Origin: JAMXLG01 sp963765935
GTDB lineage: Bacteria; Vulcanimicrobiota; Vulcanimicrobiia; Vulcanimicrobiales; Vulcanimicrobiaceae
DNA length: 64,000 nt
Assembly (NCBI GenBank): GCA_963765935.1
Contig: CAVXXX010000001.1
Location: 124,001-188,000, forward strand
Direction of reading: 5' to 3'
Both the position numbers and the translations under genes were made by a program. Each line of letters opens with the position of its first letter. The first letter of the stretch is position 1. The notes beneath the pieces were generated by a model. It was not told where the DNA came from and ran no database searches. It worked only from the letters and a program-made list of their open reading frames with translations. This document shows positions 34,149-42,396 of this stretch, piece after piece.

Positions 34149-35300
34149 CTAGAGCACTCCTTTGCCCGCGACGATGCGAGCGATGTCGTGGAAGGCAACG
34201 AGGACCATTAGCGCCATCAACGCCGCAAAACCGGCAATGTGCACCAACGCTTCTTTTTCCGGATCGACGGGTTTTCCGCGCAGCAACTCGGCGATGATGA
34301 ATGCGGCGCGACCGCCGTCGAGCGCCGGGAACGGCAGCAAGTTGAAGAGTCCAAGCGCGAACGAAATCGTCGCGGCGAGCGCAAAGTACGGGCCCCAACC
34401 GAATTCTTGAATGATACCCGCGGCTTGTCCCATCCCGACAACGCCGGAAACTTGTCCCGCATACTTCGTGAAATGCGTCACGAGCAATCCGAGCTGCGAA
34501 ACGGTCTGGTCGGCGACATTCGCAAAACCGAAAGCGCTGTATTTCAGGGCGTTCACGAACCCGACACGTTCGAACGCCGGCTGCGGCACGAACCCGATGC
34601 AGCCTTGCTTGGCGTTCCCCGGACACGGCGCTGGCACGACGTGAATCGTCGTACGCGCACCATCGCGCATATACGTCACGTTCATCGGTTTCCCGAGCGA
34701 GGCGTGAATCGTATCGATTAACTTCGACGCATCGACGACATTCGCACCGCCGATGCTTACCGCAACGATCCTGTCTCCCGGCTGCAGTCCGGCCTTGGCG
34801 GCCGGCGTGTTCGCAACGACTTCGGTGACGACAGCGCGATCGATGCGATCGCTCGGCACACCGAATGCGAGCGCACCGACGAGCAAGATAACGAAGGCAA
34901 GGACGAAGTTCGCGACCGGTCCGGCGACGATAATGCCGAGACGGCTCCACGCGGACTTTGATTGGAAATTTCCAGCCGCAGCTTTGCGATCCGCCAGAAA
35001 TTGCTGAGCGTAATCTCGCTGCTGCTCGGCCTCGCTCGTTTTATTGTCCTCGCCCTCCATCGCGCAAAATCCGCCGATGGGAAGTGCGCGAAGCGAGTAG
35101 AGCGTGCCGGTGCGCGGGCTGCGCCAGCCGGCGAGCTTCGGACCCATGCCGACCGCAAACTCGTTGACCTTCACGCCGTTGCGACGCGCAACGATGAAGT
35201 GCCCGTACTCATGCAGCACGACGAGGATCGAGAGCATCACAAGGAACGTGACGACTTTGTCGATCGAGTCGAGATTGACGATGGCTAAGAGACTGAACAC
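34149..35300 (-). CDS. rseP: RseP-type site-2 metalloprotease
   Basis: Intramembrane zinc protease (383 residues) that cleaves anti-sigma factors or signal-peptide remnants. Zinc motif HEYGH within VVLHEYGHFIVARRNGVKVNEFAVG, a PDZ domain (NTPAAKAGLQPGDRIVAVSIGG), and the second metal-ligand region (NLLPFPALDGGRAAFII) are all present. Start overlaps the dxr end by 16 bases. It lies in the usual dxr-rseP order of bacterial envelope operons. The substrate anti-sigma factor is not in this window. Confidence 0.94.
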   Translation of the reverse strand: MFSLLAIVNLDSIDKVVTFLVMLSILVVLHEYGHFIVARRNGVKVNEFAVGMGPKLAGWRSPRTGTLYSLRALPIGGFCAMEGEDNKTSEAEQQRDYAQQFLADRKAAAGNFQSKSAWSRLGIIVAGPVANFVLAFVILLVGALAFGVPSDRIDRAVVTEVVANTPAAKAGLQPGDRIVAVSIGGANVVDASKLIDTIHASLGKPMNVTYMRDGARTTIHVVPAPCPGNAKQGCIGFVPQPAFERVGFVNALKYSAFGFANVADQTVSQLGLLVTHFTKYAGQVSGVVGMGQAAGIIQEFGWGPYFALAATISFALGLFNLLPFPALDGGRAAFIIAELLRGKPVDPEKEALVHIAGFAALMALMVLVAFHDIARIVAGKGVL

Positions 35301-36430
35301 TTAGTTTTGATACCCTCGATGTAACGGGCAGCGCGCTCGCGCGCTTCCCGGTCTGCTTCCCTAATACCGTCGAGTGTGGCCGGCCGTTGCGCAACACGAT
35401 CCATCGTCGATTCGACAGCCTCGGCGATCCGGGTAAACCCGATGCTTCCTTCGACAAACGCTGCCACGGCGACTTCGTTAGCCGCCGAAAGCACCGCCGG
35501 TGCGACGCCCCCTCGCTCGAGCGCCTCGTAGGCGAGACGAACGCAGGGGAACCGCTCCAAATCCGGCCCCTCGAAGTCATACCGTAGCGAGGCGGCCTGA
35601 GATTTAGCTCCGAGCGCCTCGAGTACGCCATCGTGCTCGGCATGGCCACCGGGCAAGCGCTGGGGGTAGGCGAGCGCATAGCCGATGGGAACCCGCATGT
35701 CGGGCGCGCACAGTTGGCCCTTGACGCTCCCATCGGTGAAAACGACGAATCCATGGGCGATGGATTGCGGATGAACGGTGATCTTCAGACGCTCTGCCGG
35801 AGTGGAGAACAGGCGGCTCGCTTCGATGATCTCGAGGCCCTTGTTCATCATGGTGGCGGAGTCGATGGTGTTCTTCGTTCCCATGCGCCAAGTCGGATGC
35901 GTTAGCGCCTGCGCGACCGTGGCGCGTTCCAATTCGGCGGCAGAGAACCGCCAAAACGGTCCGCCCGACGCGGTGAGGATGATGGACTCGATCGATGCCG
36001 GATCTTCACCGACGAGGCATTGGAAGATCGCGCTGTGCTCGCTGTCGACCGGAAGAATCCGCGCGCCGCTCGCTCGCGCCGTTGCCATCAACAACTCGCC
36101 CGCCGCAACGATCAATTCTTTGTTCGCGACCGCAACATCGGTGCCGCGCCGTACCGCCTCGAAGACGGCATCAAACGCAACGGCGCCGTCCGTAGCGGCA
36201 AGAACGATATCAGGCTCGCTCTCGACCGCGACGCGCAGTAAGCCTGCAGGACCGTCTGCGGCGCTCGTGACGATGTTCGGCTGGAATTGTTCCGCCTGAC
36301 GCTGCAGTAGTTCGATGTTGCGCCCCGCCGCTAATGCGACGACGCGAAAGATCTCCGGATAGCGCGAGATAACGTCGAGCGCTTGCGTACCGATCGATCC
36401 GGTGCTGCCGAGAATCGCGATCTTCTTCAC
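35285..36430 (-). CDS. dxr: 1-deoxy-D-xylulose-5-phosphate reductoisomerase
   Basis: First committed MEP-pathway enzyme, converting DXP to MEP with NADPH. The N-terminal NADPH loop is ILGSTGSIGTQALDVI; the substrate and metal residues lie in PVDSEHSAIFQCL and LTASGGPFW. Length 381. The GTG at 36430 overlaps the cdsA stop (GTGA) and matches the family's KKIAILGSTGSIG start; the longer upstream frame is not family sequence. Forms the MEP pair with ispG in this operon. Confidence 0.96.
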   Translation of the reverse strand: MKKIAILGSTGSIGTQALDVISRYPEIFRVVALAAGRNIELLQRQAEQFQPNIVTSAADGPAGLLRVAVESEPDIVLAATDGAVAFDAVFEAVRRGTDVAVANKELIVAAGELLMATARASGARILPVDSEHSAIFQCLVGEDPASIESIILTASGGPFWRFSAAELERATVAQALTHPTWRMGTKNTIDSATMMNKGLEIIEASRLFSTPAERLKITVHPQSIAHGFVVFTDGSVKGQLCAPDMRVPIGYALAYPQRLPGGHAEHDGVLEALGAKSQAASLRYDFEGPDLERFPCVRLAYEALERGGVAPAVLSAANEVAVAAFVEGSIGFTRIAEAVESTMDRVAQRPATLDGIREADREARERAARYIEGIKTKCSVS

Positions 36431-37272
36431 ATCAGCACCTGCATGATTCCGAGCAGATGCAGCGTTCCAAAGAACGCCATGCCCCCGAACAGATACGAGT
36501 CGAAGCGGTCGAGCACGCCGCCGTGTCCTTGAATCATCGTTCCGGTATCTTTGACGCCGGCGTCGCGTTTTAATGCAGATTCCGCGAGATCGCCGGCTTG
36601 CGCCGCGATGCTTGTGAGAAATCCAAGCGTTGCGCCTTGCCACCACTGGAGGTGCAATGGAGGCAGCCACAACGCAGCAAACGCGGCGACGGCCGTGACG
36701 ACGACGAGCGCGCCGAGCGAGCCTTCAACGGTCTTCCGCGGTGAAATCTTCGTGAGCTGATGGCGGCCGATCATCGTTCCGATCACCATGCCGAAAATAT
36801 CGGTCAACGCAATGAGCACGATCACGTAGAACGTCCAGTAGAATCCGACCACCGGCACGCTGCGAATGAAGACGAAATAGGTCAGCAGTTTGCCGATGTA
36901 GAGTACGGCAAGCAACGTATAAGCGGTACGCGCAAAATAGCCTTGCTGTTCGCCGTACATGCCGATCGAGAAACTCGCGATCGTCACGCCCGCAAGTAAG
37001 ACGCCTTCCCAGGTATGCAAACGGCCGACAGCGGCGAGTATGACGTAGGCCGCGACGCCGAACACGGCCACGGGATATTCCAGCGGCTGTCCTTTGATTT
37101 CGCAGAGCGCGTTGAGTTCGTAGAGCGACGTGAGTCCGATGATCAGCACGAGCAAAAAGAACAGCCACGGAACGAAAACCGTGGCTAAGCCGACAATGGC
37201 GACGATCAGTCCGACGACGACGCGGCGAACGGTGATCGGTTGGGCTCCCGCTCTTGCGACGCCGGCGCTCAC
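36427..37272 (-). CDS. cdsA: Phosphatidate cytidylyltransferase
   Basis: Integral membrane enzyme making CDP-diacylglycerol from phosphatidate and CTP for phospholipid synthesis. Seven or so hydrophobic segments and the C-terminal signature ending SALKRDAGVKDTG...GHGGVLDRFDSYLFGG are diagnostic. At 281 residues it has standard length. Overlaps both uppS and dxr by GTGA, so it is co-translated with them. Confidence 0.95.
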   Translation of the reverse strand: MSAGVARAGAQPITVRRVVVGLIVAIVGLATVFVPWLFFLLVLIIGLTSLYELNALCEIKGQPLEYPVAVFGVAAYVILAAVGRLHTWEGVLLAGVTIASFSIGMYGEQQGYFARTAYTLLAVLYIGKLLTYFVFIRSVPVVGFYWTFYVIVLIALTDIFGMVIGTMIGRHQLTKISPRKTVEGSLGALVVVTAVAAFAALWLPPLHLQWWQGATLGFLTSIAAQAGDLAESALKRDAGVKDTGTMIQGHGGVLDRFDSYLFGGMAFFGTLHLLGIMQVLM

Positions 37273-37985
37273 GATCCGCCGAACCGCCGTTGGCGCGACG
37301 CAAATTCGCGCACGGCCTCTTCAAAGTGCGCGCGGGAGAAGTCCGGCCAGTACACGTCGCTCATGACGAGTTCAGTATAGGCTGCCTGATACAGCAAAAA
37401 GTTTGAGAGCCGGTGCTCGCCGCCCGGCCGAATCAGCAGATCAGGGTCCGGAATTCCACTCGTGAAGAGCCGCGACGCGATTAACGCGTCGTCGATGTCG
37501 CCGACCTTCAGCGTGCCGTTGGCGACGTCGGCCGCGATACCGCGCACGGCGCGCTCGAGCTCGCTGCGCGAGCTATAATTGACCGCAAGGTTCAAGATCA
37601 AGCCGGTATTCTGCGCCGTCTTCGTCTGTAACTCCGCAAGCGCGTCGCGCGACCCTTGCGGCAGCGCTTGCCAGTCGCCGATGACGCGCACGCGTGTGTT
37701 ATTGCGATTGAGTTCCGCCAGTTCCGTGCGCGCAAAATACACGCAGAGATCGAAGAGAAACGCAATTTCGCGCGCGTCGCGGCGCCAATTTTCCGTGGAA
37801 AATCCGTAGACGGTGACGATCTGCACGCCGAGATCGCTTGCGGCGCGCGTCACTTCGCGCAGCGCAATGATGCCGCGGCGATGCCCTTCGATGCTTGGAA
37901 GCCCGCGATGCTTCGCCCAACGGCGGTTGCCGTCCATAATGATTGCGACGTGCCGCGGAACGGCGGATGCTACGGGCGCTATCAT
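37269..37985 (-). CDS. uppS: Undecaprenyl diphosphate synthase
   Basis: cis-Prenyltransferase that builds the C55 carrier of peptidoglycan and glycan synthesis. Catalytic HVAIIMDGNRRWAKHRG opens the protein, then GHRRGI, YGFSTENWRR and the C-terminal DLLIRPGGEHRLSNFLLYQ. Length 238. The ATG at 37985 overlaps the stop of the small upstream gene as ATGA; the longer frame above it has no family sequence. Co-located with cdsA and dxr as is common. Confidence 0.96.
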   Translation of the reverse strand: MIAPVASAVPRHVAIIMDGNRRWAKHRGLPSIEGHRRGIIALREVTRAASDLGVQIVTVYGFSTENWRRDAREIAFLFDLCVYFARTELAELNRNNTRVRVIGDWQALPQGSRDALAELQTKTAQNTGLILNLAVNYSSRSELERAVRGIAADVANGTLKVGDIDDALIASRLFTSGIPDPDLLIRPGGEHRLSNFLLYQAAYTELVMSDVYWPDFSRAHFEEAVREFASRQRRFGGS

Positions 37986-38197
37986 TGAGATTGGGCTCTC
38001 TTCTCGTAGGATTCGTAGCCGCAGGTCAGATGCATCATACCCAAATGCTCTGCTGCTCGAAGCACGCGCAAGCGCCCGACGCCGAGCCACGGTCCAACCG
38101 GCGCGAGCACGGAAATATGGACAGGGCGGCCCGAGAGAGCCGCCCGTGCTTGTACTTCCGTCATGAGGGTGAGATCGCCGGGATGAGCCGACATCAC
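37982..38197 (-). CDS. Small uncharacterised protein between frr and uppS
   Basis: A 71-residue gene that fills the gap between frr and uppS exactly: its GTG start overlaps the frr stop (GTGA at 38194-38197) and its stop overlaps the uppS start (ATGA at 37982-37985). The double overlap, and a composition like coding sequence, argue that it is real. It contains VQARAALSGRPVHISVLAPV, a glycine-rich WLGVGRLR segment, two His and one Cys near LTCGYESYEKR. I do not recognise it. A role in ribosome recycling or cell-envelope start-up would be guesswork. Confidence 0.6.
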   Translation of the reverse strand: MMSAHPGDLTLMTEVQARAALSGRPVHISVLAPVGPWLGVGRLRVLRAAEHLGMMHLTCGYESYEKRAQSQ

Positions 38198-38748
38198 ACC
38201 TCCATGATGTCTTTTTCTTTGGCGACGACGAGATTGTCGATCTCTTTCACAAACTTGTCGGTCATCTTTTGAAGCTGGTCTTGCATGCGTTTGTTGTCGT
38301 CTTCCGTGATCTGGTGATTCTTGAGCTGCACTTTCAAGTCGTCGTGCGCTTTGTGACGGACGTTGCGCACCGCAACTTTTCCGTCTTCCGCTTTCTTCTT
38401 CACGACCTTGACGAGATCGCGGCGGCGTTCTTCATTGAGCGGCGGAATGACGAGACGAATCGCGGTGCCGTCGACATTGGGTGTAAGGCCCAAGTCGCTC
38501 TTTTCAATCGCCTTGCGAATGTCGCCCACGACGCCTTTATCCCACGCGGTAATGAGCAGCGTGCGCGCATCCGGTGTTGAGACGCCGGCGACCTGTTTGA
38601 GCGGAACGGGATTGCCGTACGCTTCAACGTGAATGCGATCCAGGAGTCCCGGAGTCGCGCGTCCGGTACGAACCGATGCGAACTCCGAACGCGTTGAATC
38701 GAGGCACTTGGTCATCTTCGATTCGACGTCTTTGAAGAAATCAGCCAT
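38194..38748 (-). CDS. frr: Ribosome recycling factor
   Basis: RRF of 184 residues, which splits post-termination ribosomes with EF-G. Clear family segments: MTKCLDSTRSEFASVRTGRATPGLLDRI, YGNPVPLKQVAGVSTPDARTLLI, IPPLNEERRRDLVKVVKKKAED, and the long C-terminal helix. In standard order after pyrH. Confidence 0.97.
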   Translation of the reverse strand: MADFFKDVESKMTKCLDSTRSEFASVRTGRATPGLLDRIHVEAYGNPVPLKQVAGVSTPDARTLLITAWDKGVVGDIRKAIEKSDLGLTPNVDGTAIRLVIPPLNEERRRDLVKVVKKKAEDGKVAVRNVRHKAHDDLKVQLKNHQITEDDNKRMQDQLQKMTDKFVKEIDNLVVAKEKDIMEV

Positions 38749-38750
38749 GT

Positions 38751-39491
38751 TTAGCGAACGCCTCCCGTCGTGAGTTGTGGCTCCTTGCCGACGATCGTAC
38801 CGATCGGCTCACCTTCGACGACGCGGCGGATATTGCCGGGCACCGCCATGTCGAACACGACGATCGGCAAATTATTGTCCATACAGAGCGCCATTGCGGT
38901 CGAATCCATTACTTCGAGCCCGCGCTGGAGAACGTCCATATACTCGAGCTTCTCGAAGCGCGTCGCCGTCGGATCTTTCTTCGGATCCGCGGTGTAAATG
39001 CCGTCGACCTTCGTGGCCTTGAGAATCGCTTCCGCGCCGATTTCGACGGCGCGAAGCGCGGCCGTCGTGTCGGTCGTAAAATACGGATTGCCCGTGCCCG
39101 CCGCGAAGATCACGACGCGCCCTTTTTCCAAATGACGCATCGCACGCCGGCGAATGTACGGCTCGGCGATTTGATGCATCGCGATGGCGGTTTGCACGCG
39201 CGACGGTACGCCCATTCGCTCGAGCGAATCTTGCAGTGCAAGCGCATTGATCACGGTCGCGAGCATGCCCATATAATCCGCGGTCGCGCGGTCCATACCG
39301 GCATCTTCGTGCGGTTTACCGCGCCAGATGTTTCCGCCGCCGACAACAACGGCGACGGAAACTGCGGCGCGGCTCACATCCGCAATTTGTTCGGCCATGG
39401 CTTGCGTCGTATTGACGTCAACCCCGGCCTCGTTACCGGCGAATGCCTCGCCGGAGATCTTTAGAAGTACGCGTTTATATTTAGGACTCAC
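38751..39491 (-). CDS. pyrH: Uridylate kinase
   Basis: UMP kinase of 246 residues, amino-acid-kinase fold. Motifs: KRVLLKISGEAFAG, VVVGGGNIWRG, and FAAGTGNPYFTTDTTAALRA. I chose the GTG at 39491, overlapping the tsf stop, giving a VSPKYKRVLLKISGE start; a TTG nine bases upstream is possible. Two bases separate it from frr. Confidence 0.96.
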   Translation of the reverse strand: MSPKYKRVLLKISGEAFAGNEAGVDVNTTQAMAEQIADVSRAAVSVAVVVGGGNIWRGKPHEDAGMDRATADYMGMLATVINALALQDSLERMGVPSRVQTAIAMHQIAEPYIRRRAMRHLEKGRVVIFAAGTGNPYFTTDTTAALRAVEIGAEAILKATKVDGIYTADPKKDPTATRFEKLEYMDVLQRGLEVMDSTAMALCMDNNLPIVVFDMAVPGNIRRVVEGEPIGTIVGKEPQLTTGGVR

Positions 39492-40092
39492 CGAGTGCAA
39501 ACTTTGCGAACCGGCGGACCTTGATGTTCTCGCCGAGCGACCCGACCGCCGCGTTGATTAAATCGTTCACGGAGAGCGTGTCATCCTTCACAAACGGCTG
39601 ATCGAGCAGCACGTGCTCCTCATACCACTTGTTCAGCTTGCCCTCGACGATTTTCTCGACGATATCGGCCGGCTTGCCAGCCGGAACTGCGGCTTTGAAT
39701 TCCTCTTTGGCCTTGGCGACGACGTCCTCCGGGACGCTCGCGCGATCGAGGTACTGCGGCGACATCGCGGCGATGTGCATTGCGATGTCGCGCGTGAGTT
39801 CCCCGAACTTCGGGTTGCGCGCGACGAAGTCGGTTTCGCTGTTGACCTCGACGAGCACGCCGATTTTGCCGCCGGCATGAATGTAGCTGGACACGAGGCC
39901 TTCATTGGCCGAGCGCTCGGCTTTCTTTTCCGCTTGCGCGGCGCCGCGTTCGAGCAAGAACGCCTTGGCTTTCGCCATGTCGCCGTTGGATTCGATGAGG
40001 GCCTTGCGGCAGTCCATCATCGGCGCGCTGGTCTCTTCGCGCAGCGCTTTGACTTCGTCAGCTTTGGGTGAATACGACATTGAGGTGGACAC
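39481..40092 (-). CDS. tsf: Elongation factor Ts
   Basis: EF-Ts, the guanine-nucleotide exchange factor for EF-Tu, of a short form (about 203 residues against nearly 280 in E. coli). Ts-N UBA-like start (VKALREETSAPMMDCRKALIE) and the conserved VLVEVNSETDFVARN core are clear; the C-terminal dimerisation part is reduced. A GTG at 40092 with AAGGA upstream is preferred, with an ATG at 40080 as alternative. Between rpsB and pyrH as usual. Confidence 0.95.
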   Translation of the reverse strand: MSTSMSYSPKADEVKALREETSAPMMDCRKALIESNGDMAKAKAFLLERGAAQAEKKAERSANEGLVSSYIHAGGKIGVLVEVNSETDFVARNPKFGELTRDIAMHIAAMSPQYLDRASVPEDVVAKAKEEFKAAVPAGKPADIVEKIVEGKLNKWYEEHVLLDQPFVKDDTLSVNDLINAAVGSLGENIKVRRFAKFALGES

Positions 40093-40110
40093 GTTTTTTC
40101 CTTATGTGAA

Positions 40111-40893
40111 CTACAGGGCGGCTTCGGCTTCGGCCAAGGTCGTCGGCGCTTCTTCTTCGTTCGTTTCGCCCGCGTCCGCGTACGCGGTCTCGGCATCGTA
40201 CGAGCTCTCGCCCTCGGTCTTGCCCTCAATGATCGCGTCGGAGATCTTGCTGACCATCAGCTTGACCGCGCGAATCGCGTCGTCGTTACCAGGGATCGGG
40301 TAATCGATCTCGTCGGGATCGCAGTTCGTATCGATGACGGCGATGATCGGAATATTGAGCTTGCGCGCTTCGAGCACGGCGATGCGCTCTTTCTTCGGAT
40401 CGACGATGAAGATCGCATCCGGCAAGCGGTGCATGTCTTTGATGCCGCCCAGAAAGCGTTCGAGCTTGTTCATCTCGTCTTGCAGCTTCGCGACTTCTTT
40501 CTTGGGAAGCCGGTCGAAGTCGCCTTGAAGCTTCATGCCTTCGAGCTCACGCAGACGCGCGATACGCTTCTGAATGGTCGAGAAGTTCGTGAGCGTGCCG
40601 CCGAGCCAGCGCTGATTAATGAAGAACGTGCCGGCGCGTTCGGCTTCTTCGCGAACGACGTCTTGCGCTTGCTTCTTGGTGCCGACGAAGAGAATCGTCT
40701 TTTTCTCGCGGGCCATCTGCTTGACGGCCTCGTACGTATCCCGCAGCTTCTGAACGGTGAGCGCGAGATCGATAATGTAGATGCCGTTACGCTCCTGGAA
40801 GATGTAGGGCTTCATCTTCGGGTTCCAACGCCGGGTCTGGTGACCGAAGTGGACGCCGGCCTCGAGGAGCTCACGCATAGAAATGACAGACAC
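40111..40893 (-). CDS. rpsB: 30S ribosomal protein S2
   Basis: Ribosomal protein S2 (260 residues). Hallmarks: LLEAGVHFGHQTRRWNPKMKPYIF, ILFVGTKKQAQDVV, RWLGGTLTNFSTI, and AVIDTNCDPDEIDYPIPGNDDAIRA. The GTG at 40893 has GGGAG about seven bases upstream. First gene of the long minus-strand operon ending at the copper amine oxidase-domain gene. An acidic C-terminal tail extends the normal sequence. Confidence 0.97.
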   Translation of the reverse strand: MSVISMRELLEAGVHFGHQTRRWNPKMKPYIFQERNGIYIIDLALTVQKLRDTYEAVKQMAREKKTILFVGTKKQAQDVVREEAERAGTFFINQRWLGGTLTNFSTIQKRIARLRELEGMKLQGDFDRLPKKEVAKLQDEMNKLERFLGGIKDMHRLPDAIFIVDPKKERIAVLEARKLNIPIIAVIDTNCDPDEIDYPIPGNDDAIRAVKLMVSKISDAIIEGKTEGESSYDAETAYADAGETNEEEAPTTLAEAEAAL

Positions 40894-40964
40894 AGAGGTT
40901 CTCCCTTCTGGCCCCGGGCCGCGTGCCGTCGTAGCGTGCGATCCGTGTCATGGAGCCATATGGA

Positions 40965-40983
40965 TTTCCGCTTAACGCGGAAA
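40965..40983 (-). promoter_or_regulatory. Hairpin in the rpsB leader
   Basis: Perfect seven-base stem TTTCCGC / GCGGAAA with a five-base loop, about 72 bases upstream of the rpsB start. The leader of rpsB in other bacteria can carry S2 autoregulatory structures, and this hairpin may be part of one; no known S2 motif was matched, so the assignment is tentative. Confidence 0.3.
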
Positions 40984-41014
40984 CCCTCGCCCCGCATCCG
41001 TGCCGGGCGTAGTG

Positions 41015-41039
41015 AAAAATCCGCCCTCTTTCAGGGCAG
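41015..41039 (-). terminator. Intrinsic terminator of the coiled-coil gene, upstream of rpsB
   Basis: On the minus strand, a seven-base stem (CTGCCCT / AGGGCGG, with one U-G pair) and a five-base loop are followed by ATTTTT. It sits about 35 bases past the stop of the coiled-coil gene and before rpsB, so it should separate the two transcripts. A rpsB promoter is then expected between here and 40894, but I see no convincing hexamers. Confidence 0.7.
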
Positions 41040-41073
41040 CCGCAAGAGTATATCACGCCCCTCACGGGCAGGT

Positions 41074-41316
41074 CTACGAGGGGCGCCGCCTTCTTCGCGA
41101 TTCGATGGATGCCAGGCGCTCGTCGACTCGGGAGAAGCGTTCATCCACGCGGGCAAACCCCGCCCGCATCTCCGACTCCAGGCTTGTTACGCGCACTTCC
41201 AGGCGGTCGATGCGGCCTTCGAGGCCCATAAAGCCTCGATTCAGGGCCCCGGAGAGGTCGGCCATCGCCGATGAGAGGTTGTAGACCGCTCTCAAAATTT
41301 CGCTTGAGTTGTCCAT
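41074..41316 (-). CDS. Small coiled-coil protein
   Basis: An 80-residue protein with no recognised family. The middle is strongly heptad-like (RGFMGLEGRIDRLEVRVTSL, then ESEMRAGFARVDERFSRVDE), predicting a long coiled coil, and it ends in a run of Arg. Similar short Phe/Arg-heptad proteins are common, often of unknown function. It is the only minus-strand gene between rpsB and the glycan island and has its own terminator. Confidence 0.6.
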   Translation of the reverse strand: MDNSSEILRAVYNLSSAMADLSGALNRGFMGLEGRIDRLEVRVTSLESEMRAGFARVDERFSRVDERLASIESRRRRRPS

Positions 41317-41405
41317 TCGCGTAACTCTAGCGCGGGTTCGTTACCGGCACACTTCTGTCATCTGCTTAGCAGGCCATGAGTTCGTCGACCTAGTTTACGC
41401 CCGCC

Positions 41406-41516
41406 ATGAATCACGAGGAACTGACCTTTTCATCGTTCCTGCTCGAACGTACCGAGCTGTCTCGTTTGACAAAACTTCTCGCCGCGGTAGCGGACGAAAC
41501 GAGCAAGCGCCGATAA
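41406..41516 (+). CDS. Possible 36-residue protein before the SGNH gene
   Basis: An ATG at 41406 opens a short frame, MNHEELTFSSFLLERTELSR followed by an amphipathic, Lys/Arg-rich end, stopping at 41516, seven bases before the next start. No strong ribosome binding site is seen. It could be a real small protein or a chance frame in the 207-base gap between the two transcripts, which otherwise holds no recognisable promoter. Confidence 0.3.
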   Translation: MNHEELTFSSFLLERTELSRLTKLLAAVADETSKRR

Positions 41517-41523
41517 CCGCAGT

Positions 41524-42396
41524 ATGCGTCTTGAGACCGGCCCGCGCTTCATTGGAGAGGCGACGCCGTATTTTTACCTGGGCGACAGCCACGCTATGGT
41601 GGGTTCGCTCGTCTTCGACGCCGTGGACGAACATATCGTTACCTCTTCGCACATCATCCGTGGCTTCGCTGCGCGCGACTTACTCGATTCCGACGAGCGA
41701 CTGGGGGATGATCTCGTCCAAACCTTACGCCGGATCGGTGCCTTGAGTTCTCATCCTGATTATCCGGCAATTGACGGTTTACCGAAGGTCTACTCAACCG
41801 ATGGTGTCGCTCGCATCGCGGAAAATCTAACGGTCACGAATTTTGCGAATGACCGCCCATACGTTCTCTGCGTCGGGGAAATCGATACGCGATATCTCGC
41901 GCGTTGGTGCTCAAAAGAAAGCATCGACTTCGACTTGCCGTTCGCAGTTGCCGGACTGGATCGTTTGCCGGCGTTTATCGCCGCTCAACGGTATCGAGCC
42001 GACGAGATGTTGAAACTCCTCGCGCAACACTACAATCCGCTCTTTCGTGGGCTGCGAATTCTCCGTGCGGCCGGCGTTCGGTCCGTTTATCTGCACGCGA
42101 TTCCACCCCCAACGCTCGATGACGTCGCAGCAGCCCGCGTGATTGGCGTGGAGGTGCCGGCGCGCTTGCGATACAAGCTCGCGATGAGCGTGAATTACAT
42201 TTATAGTGTCGTTTGCGCCGATATTGGGATGGGGTTTATCGATACGTGGCCGATGGTAACGCGCGACGGTCTGCTCGACGAAGAGTATTATCTGGACGGC
42301 TTTCATTTGAACCGCCAGCACAGTGAGGTTTCAGTGCGCGAGGTTTACCGGCAGTTTACCGCCCATCGATCATTAAGCGCGGGACCGTCTCATTGA
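41524..42396 (+). CDS. SGNH/GDSL-like hydrolase domain protein
   Basis: A 290-residue protein whose ends carry the two catalytic blocks of SGNH hydrolases: GDSHA at residues 20-24 (nucleophile Ser22) and the C-terminal DGFHLN with Asp258 and His261. The middle Gly and Asn blocks are not clear. SGNH enzymes of glycan clusters add or remove acetyl or similar groups. Its stop overlaps the GSCFA gene start (TTGA), so the two are a pair. Confidence 0.65.
   Translation: MRLETGPRFIGEATPYFYLGDSHAMVGSLVFDAVDEHIVTSSHIIRGFAARDLLDSDERLGDDLVQTLRRIGALSSHPDYPAIDGLPKVYSTDGVARIAENLTVTNFANDRPYVLCVGEIDTRYLARWCSKESIDFDLPFAVAGLDRLPAFIAAQRYRADEMLKLLAQHYNPLFRGLRILRAAGVRSVYLHAIPPPTLDDVAAARVIGVEVPARLRYKLAMSVNYIYSVVCADIGMGFIDTWPMVTRDGLLDEEYYLDGFHLNRQHSEVSVREVYRQFTAHRSLSAGPSH

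Noticed and set aside
41046..41051. TATACT on the minus strand as a rpsB -10 box
   Set aside because: No -35 at the right distance, and it lies upstream of an intrinsic terminator that would stop such a transcript.
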